This document shows positions 10,071 through 17,552 of a stretch of 33,937 bases of DNA, piece by piece. Source of the DNA: Lentisphaerota bacterium (GTDB lineage: Bacteria; Verrucomicrobiota; Lentisphaeria; Victivallales; UBA1829); contig SUWI01000024.1 of the NCBI GenBank assembly GCA_015061565.1, forward strand, positions 1 to 33,937. Direction: 5' to 3'. A program made the position numbers and the translations under genes. Below the pieces are notes generated by a model. It saw nothing but the letters and a program-made list of their open reading frames with translations. It was not told the origin of the DNA and searched no databases. Positions within the stretch are counted from its first letter, which is position 1. The number at the start of each line of letters is the position of its first letter.

Positions 10071-10436
10071 ATGAAGAAGAAACATTTCGGAATTGTTATC
10101 AAGGTCAGGAATCTGACCACCTGCAAAGTGTTCTACCGGGATGTCCTGGGACTCGGAGATCCGGTGATGGACAGTAATTTCAGGGTGGAATTCCAGATCG
10201 ATGACTCATTTTGCCTGATTCTGGAAAAAACGCCGTATGATGCAGTTCTGCCCAGAGCGTCCGGCCGGGTTTCCTGGCTTTTCGATACTGATGCCGGGAC
10301 GGTCCGCGACCGGCTGAAAGCATATGGTTATGCAGTTCCCGATCTGCCGGAAACGGAGCAAAAAGGAGAAGCGTTCTGCCGGTTCGCCGATCCGGAGGGG
10401 AATCCGTTCTATGTGACCGCCGGCAAAAAATCCTGA
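10071..10436 (+). CDS. VOC-superfamily (glyoxalase/bleomycin resistance-like) protein
   Basis: This 121-residue single-module protein has two beta-alpha-beta-beta-beta repeats: IVIKVRNLTTCKVFYRDVLGL at the start and FADPEGNPFYV at the end, both hallmarks of vicinal oxygen chelate proteins. The first metal position, normally His near the N-terminus (HFGIVIKV), may be H5, and a Glu in EFQIDDSFCLILE may be another ligand. It is cytoplasmic. Its reaction (lyase, dioxygenase or ligand binding) cannot be told. It starts with ATG after AAAGGA and is followed 23 bp later by the exported protein gene on the same strand. Confidence 0.8.
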   Translation: MKKKHFGIVIKVRNLTTCKVFYRDVLGLGDPVMDSNFRVEFQIDDSFCLILEKTPYDAVLPRASGRVSWLFDTDAGTVRDRLKAYGYAVPDLPETEQKGEAFCRFADPEGNPFYVTAGKKS

Positions 10437-10459
10437 AATCCAGAAAGGAAAACCGAACC

Positions 10460-11419
10460 ATGCGTATGTTATTGATCGCCGCCATCACCGCGTTTTTGCC
10501 GCTGTTCCTCTGCGCGAACGAGATATACAGGTTTATTCCAAGTAATTCTCAGCAGGTTCTGCAGATCAATCTGAAAGACCTTGCCGGAATGGAATCCATC
10601 CGGCAGGATCTGGTCAGCAACATCAACCGCCAGACCGGGCTTGATCCGAAAAATGAAAAAGTGCAGGACTTCAGCAATCTGATCGATAAGGTCGTCGCCG
10701 TCACGCCCGACCTGATGGTCGATGAAACTTTTATTTTTGTCAAATTCAAGATCACGGAAGCGGAATGCTGCCGGAAAATCGAGGAGCTGACGGGGACAAA
10801 ACTGGTCACCGTGCCGGGGATCAAACCGGTCGAACGGAGATTCACGGTGGAGGGCAATCACATTTTTCCCGGAGTAGCCCTGAAAAAACGCACTTTCGCG
10901 GTACGGTTCATGGGCCCGAATGTGGCGGTTTTTGCCAAGGACAGTTGTTTCAAATTAGGTCTATTCAGCAGCATAGGCATCTCGGAGAAAAAGCTGAAAG
11001 AATTGAATGTGCCGAAGGCACTGGTTTCCGGTTTCGTGGAATTCACCCCGGATTTCCTGGCGGATAATCCCTATCTGCCGCAAATCCAGCGGGCGGTATA
11101 TTCACTTTCCGGCGGAAAAGACGGTTCGGTGCGGATCCAGGCTTCGGCTGTCTGCGCCGATGAAAAAATGGCCAATCAGACTCTCATTCAGATCCAGCAG
11201 TACGTCATGGTCGGCGGTCTGATGCTCAATCAGGTCGATCAGGAACTGATGCAGGAATGGATCACTTCCATACGCGCCGGACGGGATAAAAACACGGTAA
11301 GCGTAAATGCATTTTTCACGAAAAGTTTCATCACCCGTCTTACGGCGGCATCGGAAAAGGCGGCAGCAGAGCTGAACCCGCCGTCCTCCCCTGCTGCCAA
11401 ACCGGAGAAAAAGAGGTAA
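10460..11419 (+). CDS. Exported protein of unknown function
   Basis: This 319-residue protein has a clear signal peptide (MRMLLIAAITAFLPLFLCA, likely cleaved before NEIYRF). The mature part starts with a pattern like other PVC envelope proteins (IPSNSQQVLQINLKDL). It continues as mixed alpha/beta and ends in a Pro/Lys-rich tail (PPSSPAAKPEKKR). No catalytic motif or known family is recognised. It starts with ATG after AGAAAGGA; ATG 10466 is an alternative. The stop lies six bases before the dnaX start, so the two are probably cotranscribed. The role is unknown. Confidence 0.75.
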   Translation: MRMLLIAAITAFLPLFLCANEIYRFIPSNSQQVLQINLKDLAGMESIRQDLVSNINRQTGLDPKNEKVQDFSNLIDKVVAVTPDLMVDETFIFVKFKITEAECCRKIEELTGTKLVTVPGIKPVERRFTVEGNHIFPGVALKKRTFAVRFMGPNVAVFAKDSCFKLGLFSSIGISEKKLKELNVPKALVSGFVEFTPDFLADNPYLPQIQRAVYSLSGGKDGSVRIQASAVCADEKMANQTLIQIQQYVMVGGLMLNQVDQELMQEWITSIRAGRDKNTVSVNAFFTKSFITRLTAASEKAAAELNPPSSPAAKPEKKR

Positions 11420-11425
11420 GTTCCA

Positions 11426-13483
11426 ATGGCATATCAGGTTACAGCAAGGAAATGGCGTCCGCAGCGCTTTTCCGACATGGTCGGACAGGAACATATTGCC
11501 CGGACCTTGCGCAATGCGATCGTTACCGGGCGGATCGCCCATGCCTATCTTTTTGTGGGACCCCGCGGCATCGGCAAGACGACTTCGGCGCGTATTTTCG
11601 CCAAAGCGCTGAACTGCAAGCATCCGATCGACGGAGAACCGTGCTGCGAGTGTTCCTCCTGCAAGGCGATCGCCGATGAGTCCAGCGTGGATGTGATCGA
11701 AATCGACGGCGCCACCCATACCCAGGTGGAAAAAGCGCGCGACATCTGCGAAGACGTGCTGCATCTGCCGGTCGCCTCCAAATATAAAATCTATATCATC
11801 GACGAAGTCCACATGCTTTCCAAAGGGGCCTGGAACGCCCTGCTGAAGACCATTGAGGAACCGCCCGCCCATGCCAAGTTCATTTTCGCCACCACGGAGG
11901 TCAACAAGGTCCTGCCGACCGTGATCTCCCGCTGCCAGCGGTTCGATCTCTGCCGGATCCCTTCCGAACTGATCGCCAAACGGCTGGAATACATCGCGAA
12001 CGAAGAAAAAATCAAGATATCCCGTTCCGCCTTGAATGTGATCGCCCGCGCCGCGGACGGCGGCATGCGTGATGCCCAGTCGCTGCTGGACCAGCTGGTC
12101 TCGTTCTTCGGTTCGTCTTCCGGTGAAGAGACCATTTCGGAAGAGCAGGCGCTGTCCCTGTTCGGTCTGACCGCACCCGGCGAAATGGAATCCCTGCTGA
12201 ATTCCATTCTGACCAATGACCGGACCTCCATGATCCTGACGGTGCATCAGTTTGCCGGCCAGGGCAAGAATCTGGATACTCTGTTCGAGGAAATTCTGAG
12301 CTGGCTGCGCGGGATCCTGCTGTGTCTGGTGCTGCCTGATCCGATGGCCGTCCTGGATGAAAATCCGGAAAAGATCAGCAGTTACCGCAAGCTGGCTGCC
12401 GTCACCCGCCCGGACATCCTGCAGATCCTGCTGGAACAGCTGGCCGCATCTTCCTATCTGCTGCGCGATGCCATTAATAAACAGGTATTTATGGAGACGA
12501 TCCTGCTGAAAGCCATGCGGGCGGCCCATGCCGTCAAAGTGGAGGACCTGCTGATTCGTCTCAATGAGATCCGGAGGAACGGCGAACTGAACGGGATCGA
12601 AAAGATCCCGACGCTGGCCAGCATCCCGGCATATCATCGGCCGCCCGTCATGACGGTTCCCGCGGTTCCGCCGCAAGTGACGGTTCCGCCGCCTGTGCAG
12701 ACACCTCCGTCAATTCCTGCGGATCCGCCGCATCCGGCCCCTGCCGCAGAAGAGACGCCGTCTGTTCCTCCGTCACCGGTTGTGGAACAGAGTGTTCCCA
12801 TTCCGGAACCGGCCCCTGCTCCCGTTGCCGAACCCGGTGTTCCGGCTCCAGAAGCAGTGGCGGTGAATCCTCCGGAAGAAAAAATGACGGAATCTGTTCC
12901 GGCAGTGGAAAATCATAATGATCAACCGGTTATGAAAATCGACGAAAATGTGACGGAACCTGTGACGGAAATTCCGGAATCAGTGCAGCCAGTTGCAGCA
13001 TCGTCCGATGATGACCCGGGAGAAGAGATTGCCGAACCGGTCTCTCAGGAATTGCAGGAAGAACTGCCCGCGGCATTGGAAGAGCGGAACGGGATGAGTC
13101 TGAAAGAACGTTTTTCCGCTGAACTGCTGTGGTCGAAACTGACGGAAACGATCCTCCAGTTCCAGCCCAGTGTCGGATCCGTCATGTCCAGCGGAGTGGC
13201 GGACCGCATCGAGAACTCCATGATATATGTCAATTTTGACGCCAAGGATGACGTCATGATTTATCAAATCGTGACGAAAGCCAAAAATATGCTGGTTCAG
13301 GAATTGCGGAAACTGACGGGTGACAGATTTGCCGACATTACTCTGGGTCTGAAAGAGGGGATCCACACTCCTGCGGTGCCGAAACGCACTTTGGAGGAAC
13401 TGAAACGGGATGTCAGCAGCAATCCGATGGTCATGGAAACCGCAGACTTGTTTGCAGGTTCCATTGTCGATGTGATGGAATGA
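11426..13483 (+). CDS. dnaX: DNA polymerase III subunit gamma/tau
   Basis: This 685-residue protein is the AAA+ motor of the clamp loader that places the sliding clamp during replication. The N-terminus has the family start AYQVTARKWRPQRF, Walker A GPRGIGKT (45-52) and zinc Cys at 64, 73, 76 and 79, the same numbering as in E. coli. Walker B is IIDEVHML, and sensor 1 lies in FIFATTE. Residues ~395-540 are an unusually Pro/Val/Glu-rich linker, followed by a folded C-terminal part (LWSKLTETILQFQP onward) likely binding the polymerase. No slippery frameshift site typical of gamma production was identified. A ribosome site AGAGGT overlaps the upstream stop. It lies in a + strand run with fmt and the RNase E/G gene. 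Confidence 0.96.
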   Translation: MAYQVTARKWRPQRFSDMVGQEHIARTLRNAIVTGRIAHAYLFVGPRGIGKTTSARIFAKALNCKHPIDGEPCCECSSCKAIADESSVDVIEIDGATHTQVEKARDICEDVLHLPVASKYKIYIIDEVHMLSKGAWNALLKTIEEPPAHAKFIFATTEVNKVLPTVISRCQRFDLCRIPSELIAKRLEYIANEEKIKISRSALNVIARAADGGMRDAQSLLDQLVSFFGSSSGEETISEEQALSLFGLTAPGEMESLLNSILTNDRTSMILTVHQFAGQGKNLDTLFEEILSWLRGILLCLVLPDPMAVLDENPEKISSYRKLAAVTRPDILQILLEQLAASSYLLRDAINKQVFMETILLKAMRAAHAVKVEDLLIRLNEIRRNGELNGIEKIPTLASIPAYHRPPVMTVPAVPPQVTVPPPVQTPPSIPADPPHPAPAAEETPSVPPSPVVEQSVPIPEPAPAPVAEPGVPAPEAVAVNPPEEKMTESVPAVENHNDQPVMKIDENVTEPVTEIPESVQPVAASSDDDPGEEIAEPVSQELQEELPAALEERNGMSLKERFSAELLWSKLTETILQFQPSVGSVMSSGVADRIENSMIYVNFDAKDDVMIYQIVTKAKNMLVQELRKLTGDRFADITLGLKEGIHTPAVPKRTLEELKRDVSSNPMVMETADLFAGSIVDVME

Positions 13484-13495
13484 GGAAGGTTTGAG

Positions 13496-14152
13496 ATGAG
13501 AAAATACGGGATGACGCTATTGCTTCCGCTGCTGCTGTGCGGCTGTGCCAGGGATCTGTGGAAGGAGGTTCCCGAATTCGAGATCCTGAATTTCACCTGT
13601 CCCGTGCCGGGTTCCAAATTTCTGGACGACGACAACTTTGTCTGCGGGTGGTCGGTGCTGGGTCCGCTGGATCCGGGAAAAGATGCCTCGATCCATACGG
13701 AACTCTTTCAGGATGAAGGACTGATGAACGGAAACCGCAGAGCGCCGCGCGGCAGCACCTGGTTCCGGGTCGGTGCCGACCGGAGCGAAGGGGCAGTTTG
13801 CGGACAGGTCAGTTTCGGGAAGAAATTTGAAAAATACCAGTATGGTTTGCGGCGGGGTGTGTTTTATGCCTGCGCGACCCTGAAATGTTCCGATGATCAT
13901 ACCGGACTGGTCATGCATCTGGTCTGTCCGGGCAAGGTGAAGATCTGGATCAACGGCAAGCCGGTGTATGCAGGTGAAAAAGGCGCCGCGGGTATGAAAT
14001 CCGAACCGGTAATGGTCCGGGATCTCGGCCTGCAGAAGGGCTGCAACCGTCTGGTGGTCAAATTCATGGACGAAGGAAAAGATTATCTGCAGCGGCGGAT
14101 GTTCTCGCTGCGTCTGACCGATGCGGCAGGCCATTTTTCTACCGTCAGGTAA
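13496..14152 (+). CDS. Putative lipoprotein of unknown function
   Basis: This 218-residue protein has a type II signal peptide with lipobox LLCGC, so a lipid anchor at Cys17 is expected. The mature part contains WSVLGPLDPGKDASIHT, then a segment VKIWINGKPVYAGEKG and GCNRLVVKFMDEG. That last pattern is common in jelly-roll/PA14-like sandwich domains that begin GH2-type and DUF-type carbohydrate proteins. It is likely outer-membrane or periplasm-facing. It lies 12 bp after dnaX and 9 bp before fmt, so it is probably cotranscribed with housekeeping genes although its own role looks envelope-related. The ligand is unknown. Confidence 0.75.
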   Translation: MRKYGMTLLLPLLLCGCARDLWKEVPEFEILNFTCPVPGSKFLDDDNFVCGWSVLGPLDPGKDASIHTELFQDEGLMNGNRRAPRGSTWFRVGADRSEGAVCGQVSFGKKFEKYQYGLRRGVFYACATLKCSDDHTGLVMHLVCPGKVKIWINGKPVYAGEKGAAGMKSEPVMVRDLGLQKGCNRLVVKFMDEGKDYLQRRMFSLRLTDAAGHFSTVR

Positions 14153-14161
14153 CAGGTTTGG

Positions 14162-15145
14162 ATGATGAACGGAAAAACAGTAAAGACAGTATTTCTCGGA
14201 TCGGGAGCGTTTGCACCGCCGGTGCTGGAAGCGATGCTTCAGGACGGATCGTTGGAAATTGCGGAGATCGCCACGCAAGTTGATAAACCGGCGGGCCGGA
14301 AAGGGATCCTGACGCCGACGCCGCTGGGGCAATGGTGTCAGACTGCGGGCAAAGCGTTCGAACGTGTCCAGTCGGTCAACTCGGAAGATTATCTGGATCA
14401 TCTGCGGGAACTGGCACCGGATCTGATCGTGGTGGTGTCTTTCGGACAGATCCTGAAAGAGGAACTGCTGAATCTGCCGCGGCTGGGCTGTCTGAATGTG
14501 CATGCCTCGCTGCTGCCGGCTTACCGCGGGGCATCGCCGATCGTTTCGGCCATCCTGAACGGAGAGACCCGGACCGGGGTGACGTTCATGCGGATGGACA
14601 AGGGGCTGGATACGGGACCGGTCTATCAGCAGTTCGAAATGGAGATCGGCGGCCGGATCACGGCACCTGAACTGGAACTTGAACTGGCCCGTCTGGCCGG
14701 GCGCCATATCGGGGAATGCATCCGGCAGCTGTCGGAAGGCAGCCTGACGGCGCAGGAACAGGATCACGCCAGGGCCACCCTGTCGCGCAAGATCCGCAAA
14801 ACCCATGCCGCGCTGGACTGGAACAGCAGTCCGGAAAGTCTGGAACGGAAGATCCGGGCATTTTTCCCCTGGCCGTCCGTGATTTTCACCTGTATGCGGG
14901 CAGACCGTCCGGTGCTGGTGAAGATCTCCTCCGGCCGGGCTGCCGCCGGTGTTTCGGGTCAGCCGGGGCAAATTTTATCAATCACATCCGAAGGGATCAC
15001 AGTGGCCTGTGCGCAAGGAGCGCTGCTGCTGGAAAAAGTGATCCCGGAGGGCAAAAAGGAGATGCGGGCAACTGATTTTGCCAATGGTTTCCGCCTGGAA
15101 CGCGGGATGGTTTTTCTCAACGGACCCGGCATTTCCGCCAACTGA
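14162..15145 (+). CDS. fmt: Methionyl-tRNA formyltransferase
   Basis: This 327-residue enzyme transfers the formyl group of 10-formyltetrahydrofolate to Met-tRNA(fMet) for initiation. The formyltransferase core has N112, H114 (NVHASLLPAYRGASPI) and D150 (MDKGLDTGP), corresponding to the catalytic Asn-His-Asp set. The C-terminal tRNA-binding domain follows from about residue 215 (RKIRKTHAALDW). The N-terminus VFLGSGAF replaces the more usual FMGTPDF. ATG 14162 and ATG 14165 are both possible. The RNase E/G gene follows after 13 bp. The peptide deformylase usually paired with fmt is not adjacent. Confidence 0.95.
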   Translation: MMNGKTVKTVFLGSGAFAPPVLEAMLQDGSLEIAEIATQVDKPAGRKGILTPTPLGQWCQTAGKAFERVQSVNSEDYLDHLRELAPDLIVVVSFGQILKEELLNLPRLGCLNVHASLLPAYRGASPIVSAILNGETRTGVTFMRMDKGLDTGPVYQQFEMEIGGRITAPELELELARLAGRHIGECIRQLSEGSLTAQEQDHARATLSRKIRKTHAALDWNSSPESLERKIRAFFPWPSVIFTCMRADRPVLVKISSGRAAAGVSGQPGQILSITSEGITVACAQGALLLEKVIPEGKKEMRATDFANGFRLERGMVFLNGPGISAN

Positions 15146-15158
15146 AGAAAGATTTTTT

Positions 15159-16814
15159 ATGCAGAAAAGAGACAAACGACAAATCATCATCAACTGTGAA
15201 GAGCTGGAAACGCGTTTTGCCATGCTCAAGAATTCCCGCCTGGAGGAATACGAGATCGAACGTCCCAGCGACGACATCCTGCCGGGTTCGATCTACCTCG
15301 GCAAGATCGTCCGGCTGGAACCCTCGCTCGAGGCGGCATTCGTCGATATCGGAGCGGAAAAAAACGCTTTCCTGCATTACCGCGACATGATGTCCGTGAC
15401 CCACGATATCGTGGACAATATCAAGCGGATCAACGAAGGTGAAAACGAACCGGCTGCACCTGGGAAAAAGAAACGTTTTCTGAGCGGATTTTCCGAAAAG
15501 ATCCGGAATTTTCTCGGCGGCGACCGTTCCCGGCGGCTGCGCGATCTGGAAACCGCCCTGCACAAAGGCAACATTACGGTCAAGGATATTCCGCGGATGT
15601 TTCCCGCGGGCTCGGAACTGCTGGTCCAGGTGACCAAGGGGCCGATCGGCACCAAAGGCGCGCGCGTGACCACCAATCTGACCATTCCCGGACGTTATCT
15701 GGTGCTGCTGCCGTATGCCGACCATATCGGCCTTTCCGCCAAGATCGAAGAAAAGAAGGAACGGGACCGGCTGCGCAAGATCCTGCAGGAACTGGATGTG
15801 CCGGAAGGCATGGGGCTGATCTGCCGGACGGTCGGCGAGGGACGCAAGGCGCTGTTTTTCAAACGCGACCTGGACATGCTGCTTTCGCTCTGGCACAAAG
15901 TGGAAACCGCCATCCAGAATCCCAAGGCGCCGATGATCGTGTATCAGGAACCCAATCTGCTGGAACGGACGGTGCGCGATTTCCTGACCGATGAGATCGA
16001 TGAGATCATTATCGACCGGAAAGCGGACTGCGACTATCTGAAAGAAGCGTTCCATCAGTTCGTGGGATCCGATTTCGACACCAAAGTGGTGCTTTACAAC
16101 AAAGCGGAACCGATTTTCAGCCATTACAAAGTGCATGAGCAGGCGGCAACGATCTTCAACCGTGTGGTGCAGCTGCCGAGCGGCGGCTACATCTGCATCG
16201 ATGAGACCGAGGCGCTGGTGGCGATCGACATCAACTCCGGCAAGGCGCGCAATGCCAAGGATCAGGCCGATACCATCCTGCAGACCAACCTGGAAGCCGC
16301 CGAGGAGATCGCCCGGCAGATGCGTCTGCGCAACATCGGCGGCCAGATCGTGATCGACTTCATCGACATGCGGAGCGCCAAGGACCGCGAAACCATCAAC
16401 AAAGCCATGCGTCAGTTCGTGGCCGATGACCGGGCCAAGACCCGCATCCTGCCGCTCAGCAAGTTCGGGCTGATGGAAATGACCCGCCAGCGTGAACATG
16501 AAAGCATTCAGGACGTCGTTTACGATCCGTGTCCCTACTGCAACGGCACCGGCCGGGTCAAATCCGCGCTCAGTATGAGCGTGGAGATCCAGCGCCGGCT
16601 GAAAGAGGTGCTCAAGCGCCGCAATTCCAGGAAAAAAATGGCGATCCGCGTCATCATGAATCCGGCGATCCTGGCCCGGCTGAAAAACGAGGATGCCGAA
16701 CTGCTGCGCAATCTGGAAGAGGAATACGGCAAAGACCTTTCGTTCCGCGCCGATCCGACGATCCATATCGAAGATTTCAAGCTGATCGATCCCGATTCGG
16801 GACGGGAGATCTGA
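15159..16814 (+). CDS. Ribonuclease E/G family endoribonuclease
   Basis: This 551-residue protein cleaves single-stranded RNA in rRNA maturation and mRNA decay. The N-terminal S1-like domain (DILPGSIYLGKIVRL, AAFVDIGAEKNAFLHY) is interrupted by a basic insertion of ~50 residues (about 90-140). The DNase I-like catalytic domain carries D357 (AIDINSG) and D400 (VIDFIDM), matching the magnesium-binding Asp pair of E. coli RNase E. The zinc-link Cys pair C458-x2-C461 (CPYCNGTG) follows. The long degradosome scaffold tail of E. coli RNase E is absent, so it is closer in length to RNase G. ATG 15159 with GAAGAAAG upstream is chosen because an earlier in-frame ATG lies inside fmt. Confidence 0.95.
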   Translation: MQKRDKRQIIINCEELETRFAMLKNSRLEEYEIERPSDDILPGSIYLGKIVRLEPSLEAAFVDIGAEKNAFLHYRDMMSVTHDIVDNIKRINEGENEPAAPGKKKRFLSGFSEKIRNFLGGDRSRRLRDLETALHKGNITVKDIPRMFPAGSELLVQVTKGPIGTKGARVTTNLTIPGRYLVLLPYADHIGLSAKIEEKKERDRLRKILQELDVPEGMGLICRTVGEGRKALFFKRDLDMLLSLWHKVETAIQNPKAPMIVYQEPNLLERTVRDFLTDEIDEIIIDRKADCDYLKEAFHQFVGSDFDTKVVLYNKAEPIFSHYKVHEQAATIFNRVVQLPSGGYICIDETEALVAIDINSGKARNAKDQADTILQTNLEAAEEIARQMRLRNIGGQIVIDFIDMRSAKDRETINKAMRQFVADDRAKTRILPLSKFGLMEMTRQREHESIQDVVYDPCPYCNGTGRVKSALSMSVEIQRRLKEVLKRRNSRKKMAIRVIMNPAILARLKNEDAELLRNLEEEYGKDLSFRADPTIHIEDFKLIDPDSGREI

Positions 16815-16823
16815 GGTCACTTC

Positions 16824-17540
16824 ATGGCTGACATGGAATTCTGGGACAAGACGGATTTTTCCTATTCGGTTGCCGGCGACGACCGCGAAATCGAGCTGCA
16901 GGTCTATATTGACGTTGAATGCGAGAGCAGCCGGACGCTGGTCGCGTCTTTTCAGGTGGATTCGATGGAAATGATCGAATCGGCCCGGATCCCGTTGTCT
17001 CCGGGAAAAAACCATGTGCCGTTCCTGCAGACCGTCCGGATCGTGAAGCCGCTGGTTTGGCGGCCGCGGGGCAGTTCCGGGCAGCCTTTGTTCTATCATT
17101 TTTCCGTGGTCTTCCATGAACACGGCACTCCCTGTCATACCATCGAGAAACGGGCGGGGATCCGTTTTCTTGATCCGCGGCAGAAAGGCAAAATGTTCCG
17201 GATCAACGGAGAGACTTTGCCGCTGACCGGATGCGAACCGGATTTTGCCTTGGAAGAAGATGTCATGTCGGCGGCATTGACGGGAAATCTGGTGCGTCTC
17301 GCCGATACGGATCCCGAGCTTGAAATGAAGCTGGACCGCTGCTGTGTTTCCGGACTGGTGGCCGCGCTGGAGCTGACCGGAAAAACGGGGCTGGAAAAAT
17401 TGAATTCCCGGCCTGGCATCTGTTTTTATACGGCGGGATCGGGCAGCACGGGCGAAAAACTTTACCGCCGGGAAAAACAGAACGCACTGTTTCCGTTTTT
17501 TTCCCACGATAAATTGAATTTATGGCTGAAAAACAGTTGA
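16824..17540 (+). CDS. Orphan GH2-like beta-sandwich protein, barrel missing
   Basis: This 238-residue protein has no signal peptide. Residues ~15-120 resemble the immunoglobulin-like domain of family 2 glycosidases, including VWRPRGSSGQPLFYHFSVVF (compare the WWPxGxGxQPLYxLxV pattern). FRINGETLPLTGCEPDF then resembles the first barrel strand (FxINGxxxxLxG). Instead of a full barrel only ~90 further residues follow, and no catalytic Glu pair is present. It is therefore likely a binding or scaffold protein, or a decayed hydrolase that is still an intact ORF. It lies 9 bp after the RNase E/G gene and 12 bp before the ABC transporter gene. The GH2 resemblance is motif-level and needs a profile search. 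Confidence 0.6.
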   Translation: MADMEFWDKTDFSYSVAGDDREIELQVYIDVECESSRTLVASFQVDSMEMIESARIPLSPGKNHVPFLQTVRIVKPLVWRPRGSSGQPLFYHFSVVFHEHGTPCHTIEKRAGIRFLDPRQKGKMFRINGETLPLTGCEPDFALEEDVMSAALTGNLVRLADTDPELEMKLDRCCVSGLVAALELTGKTGLEKLNSRPGICFYTAGSGSTGEKLYRREKQNALFPFFSHDKLNLWLKNS

Positions 17541-17552
17541 ACAGGTGATGAG

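Noticed and set aside
11426-13483. Programmed frameshift in dnaX
   Set aside because: Poly-A runs occur, but no A AAA AAG-type slippery site in the right frame with a following stem was identified.
15117-17507. Long antisense ORF opposite the RNase E/G gene (about 796 codons)
   Set aside because: It is a shadow of a clearly conserved gene on the other strand; its translation is Arg/His/Gln-rich with no domain.
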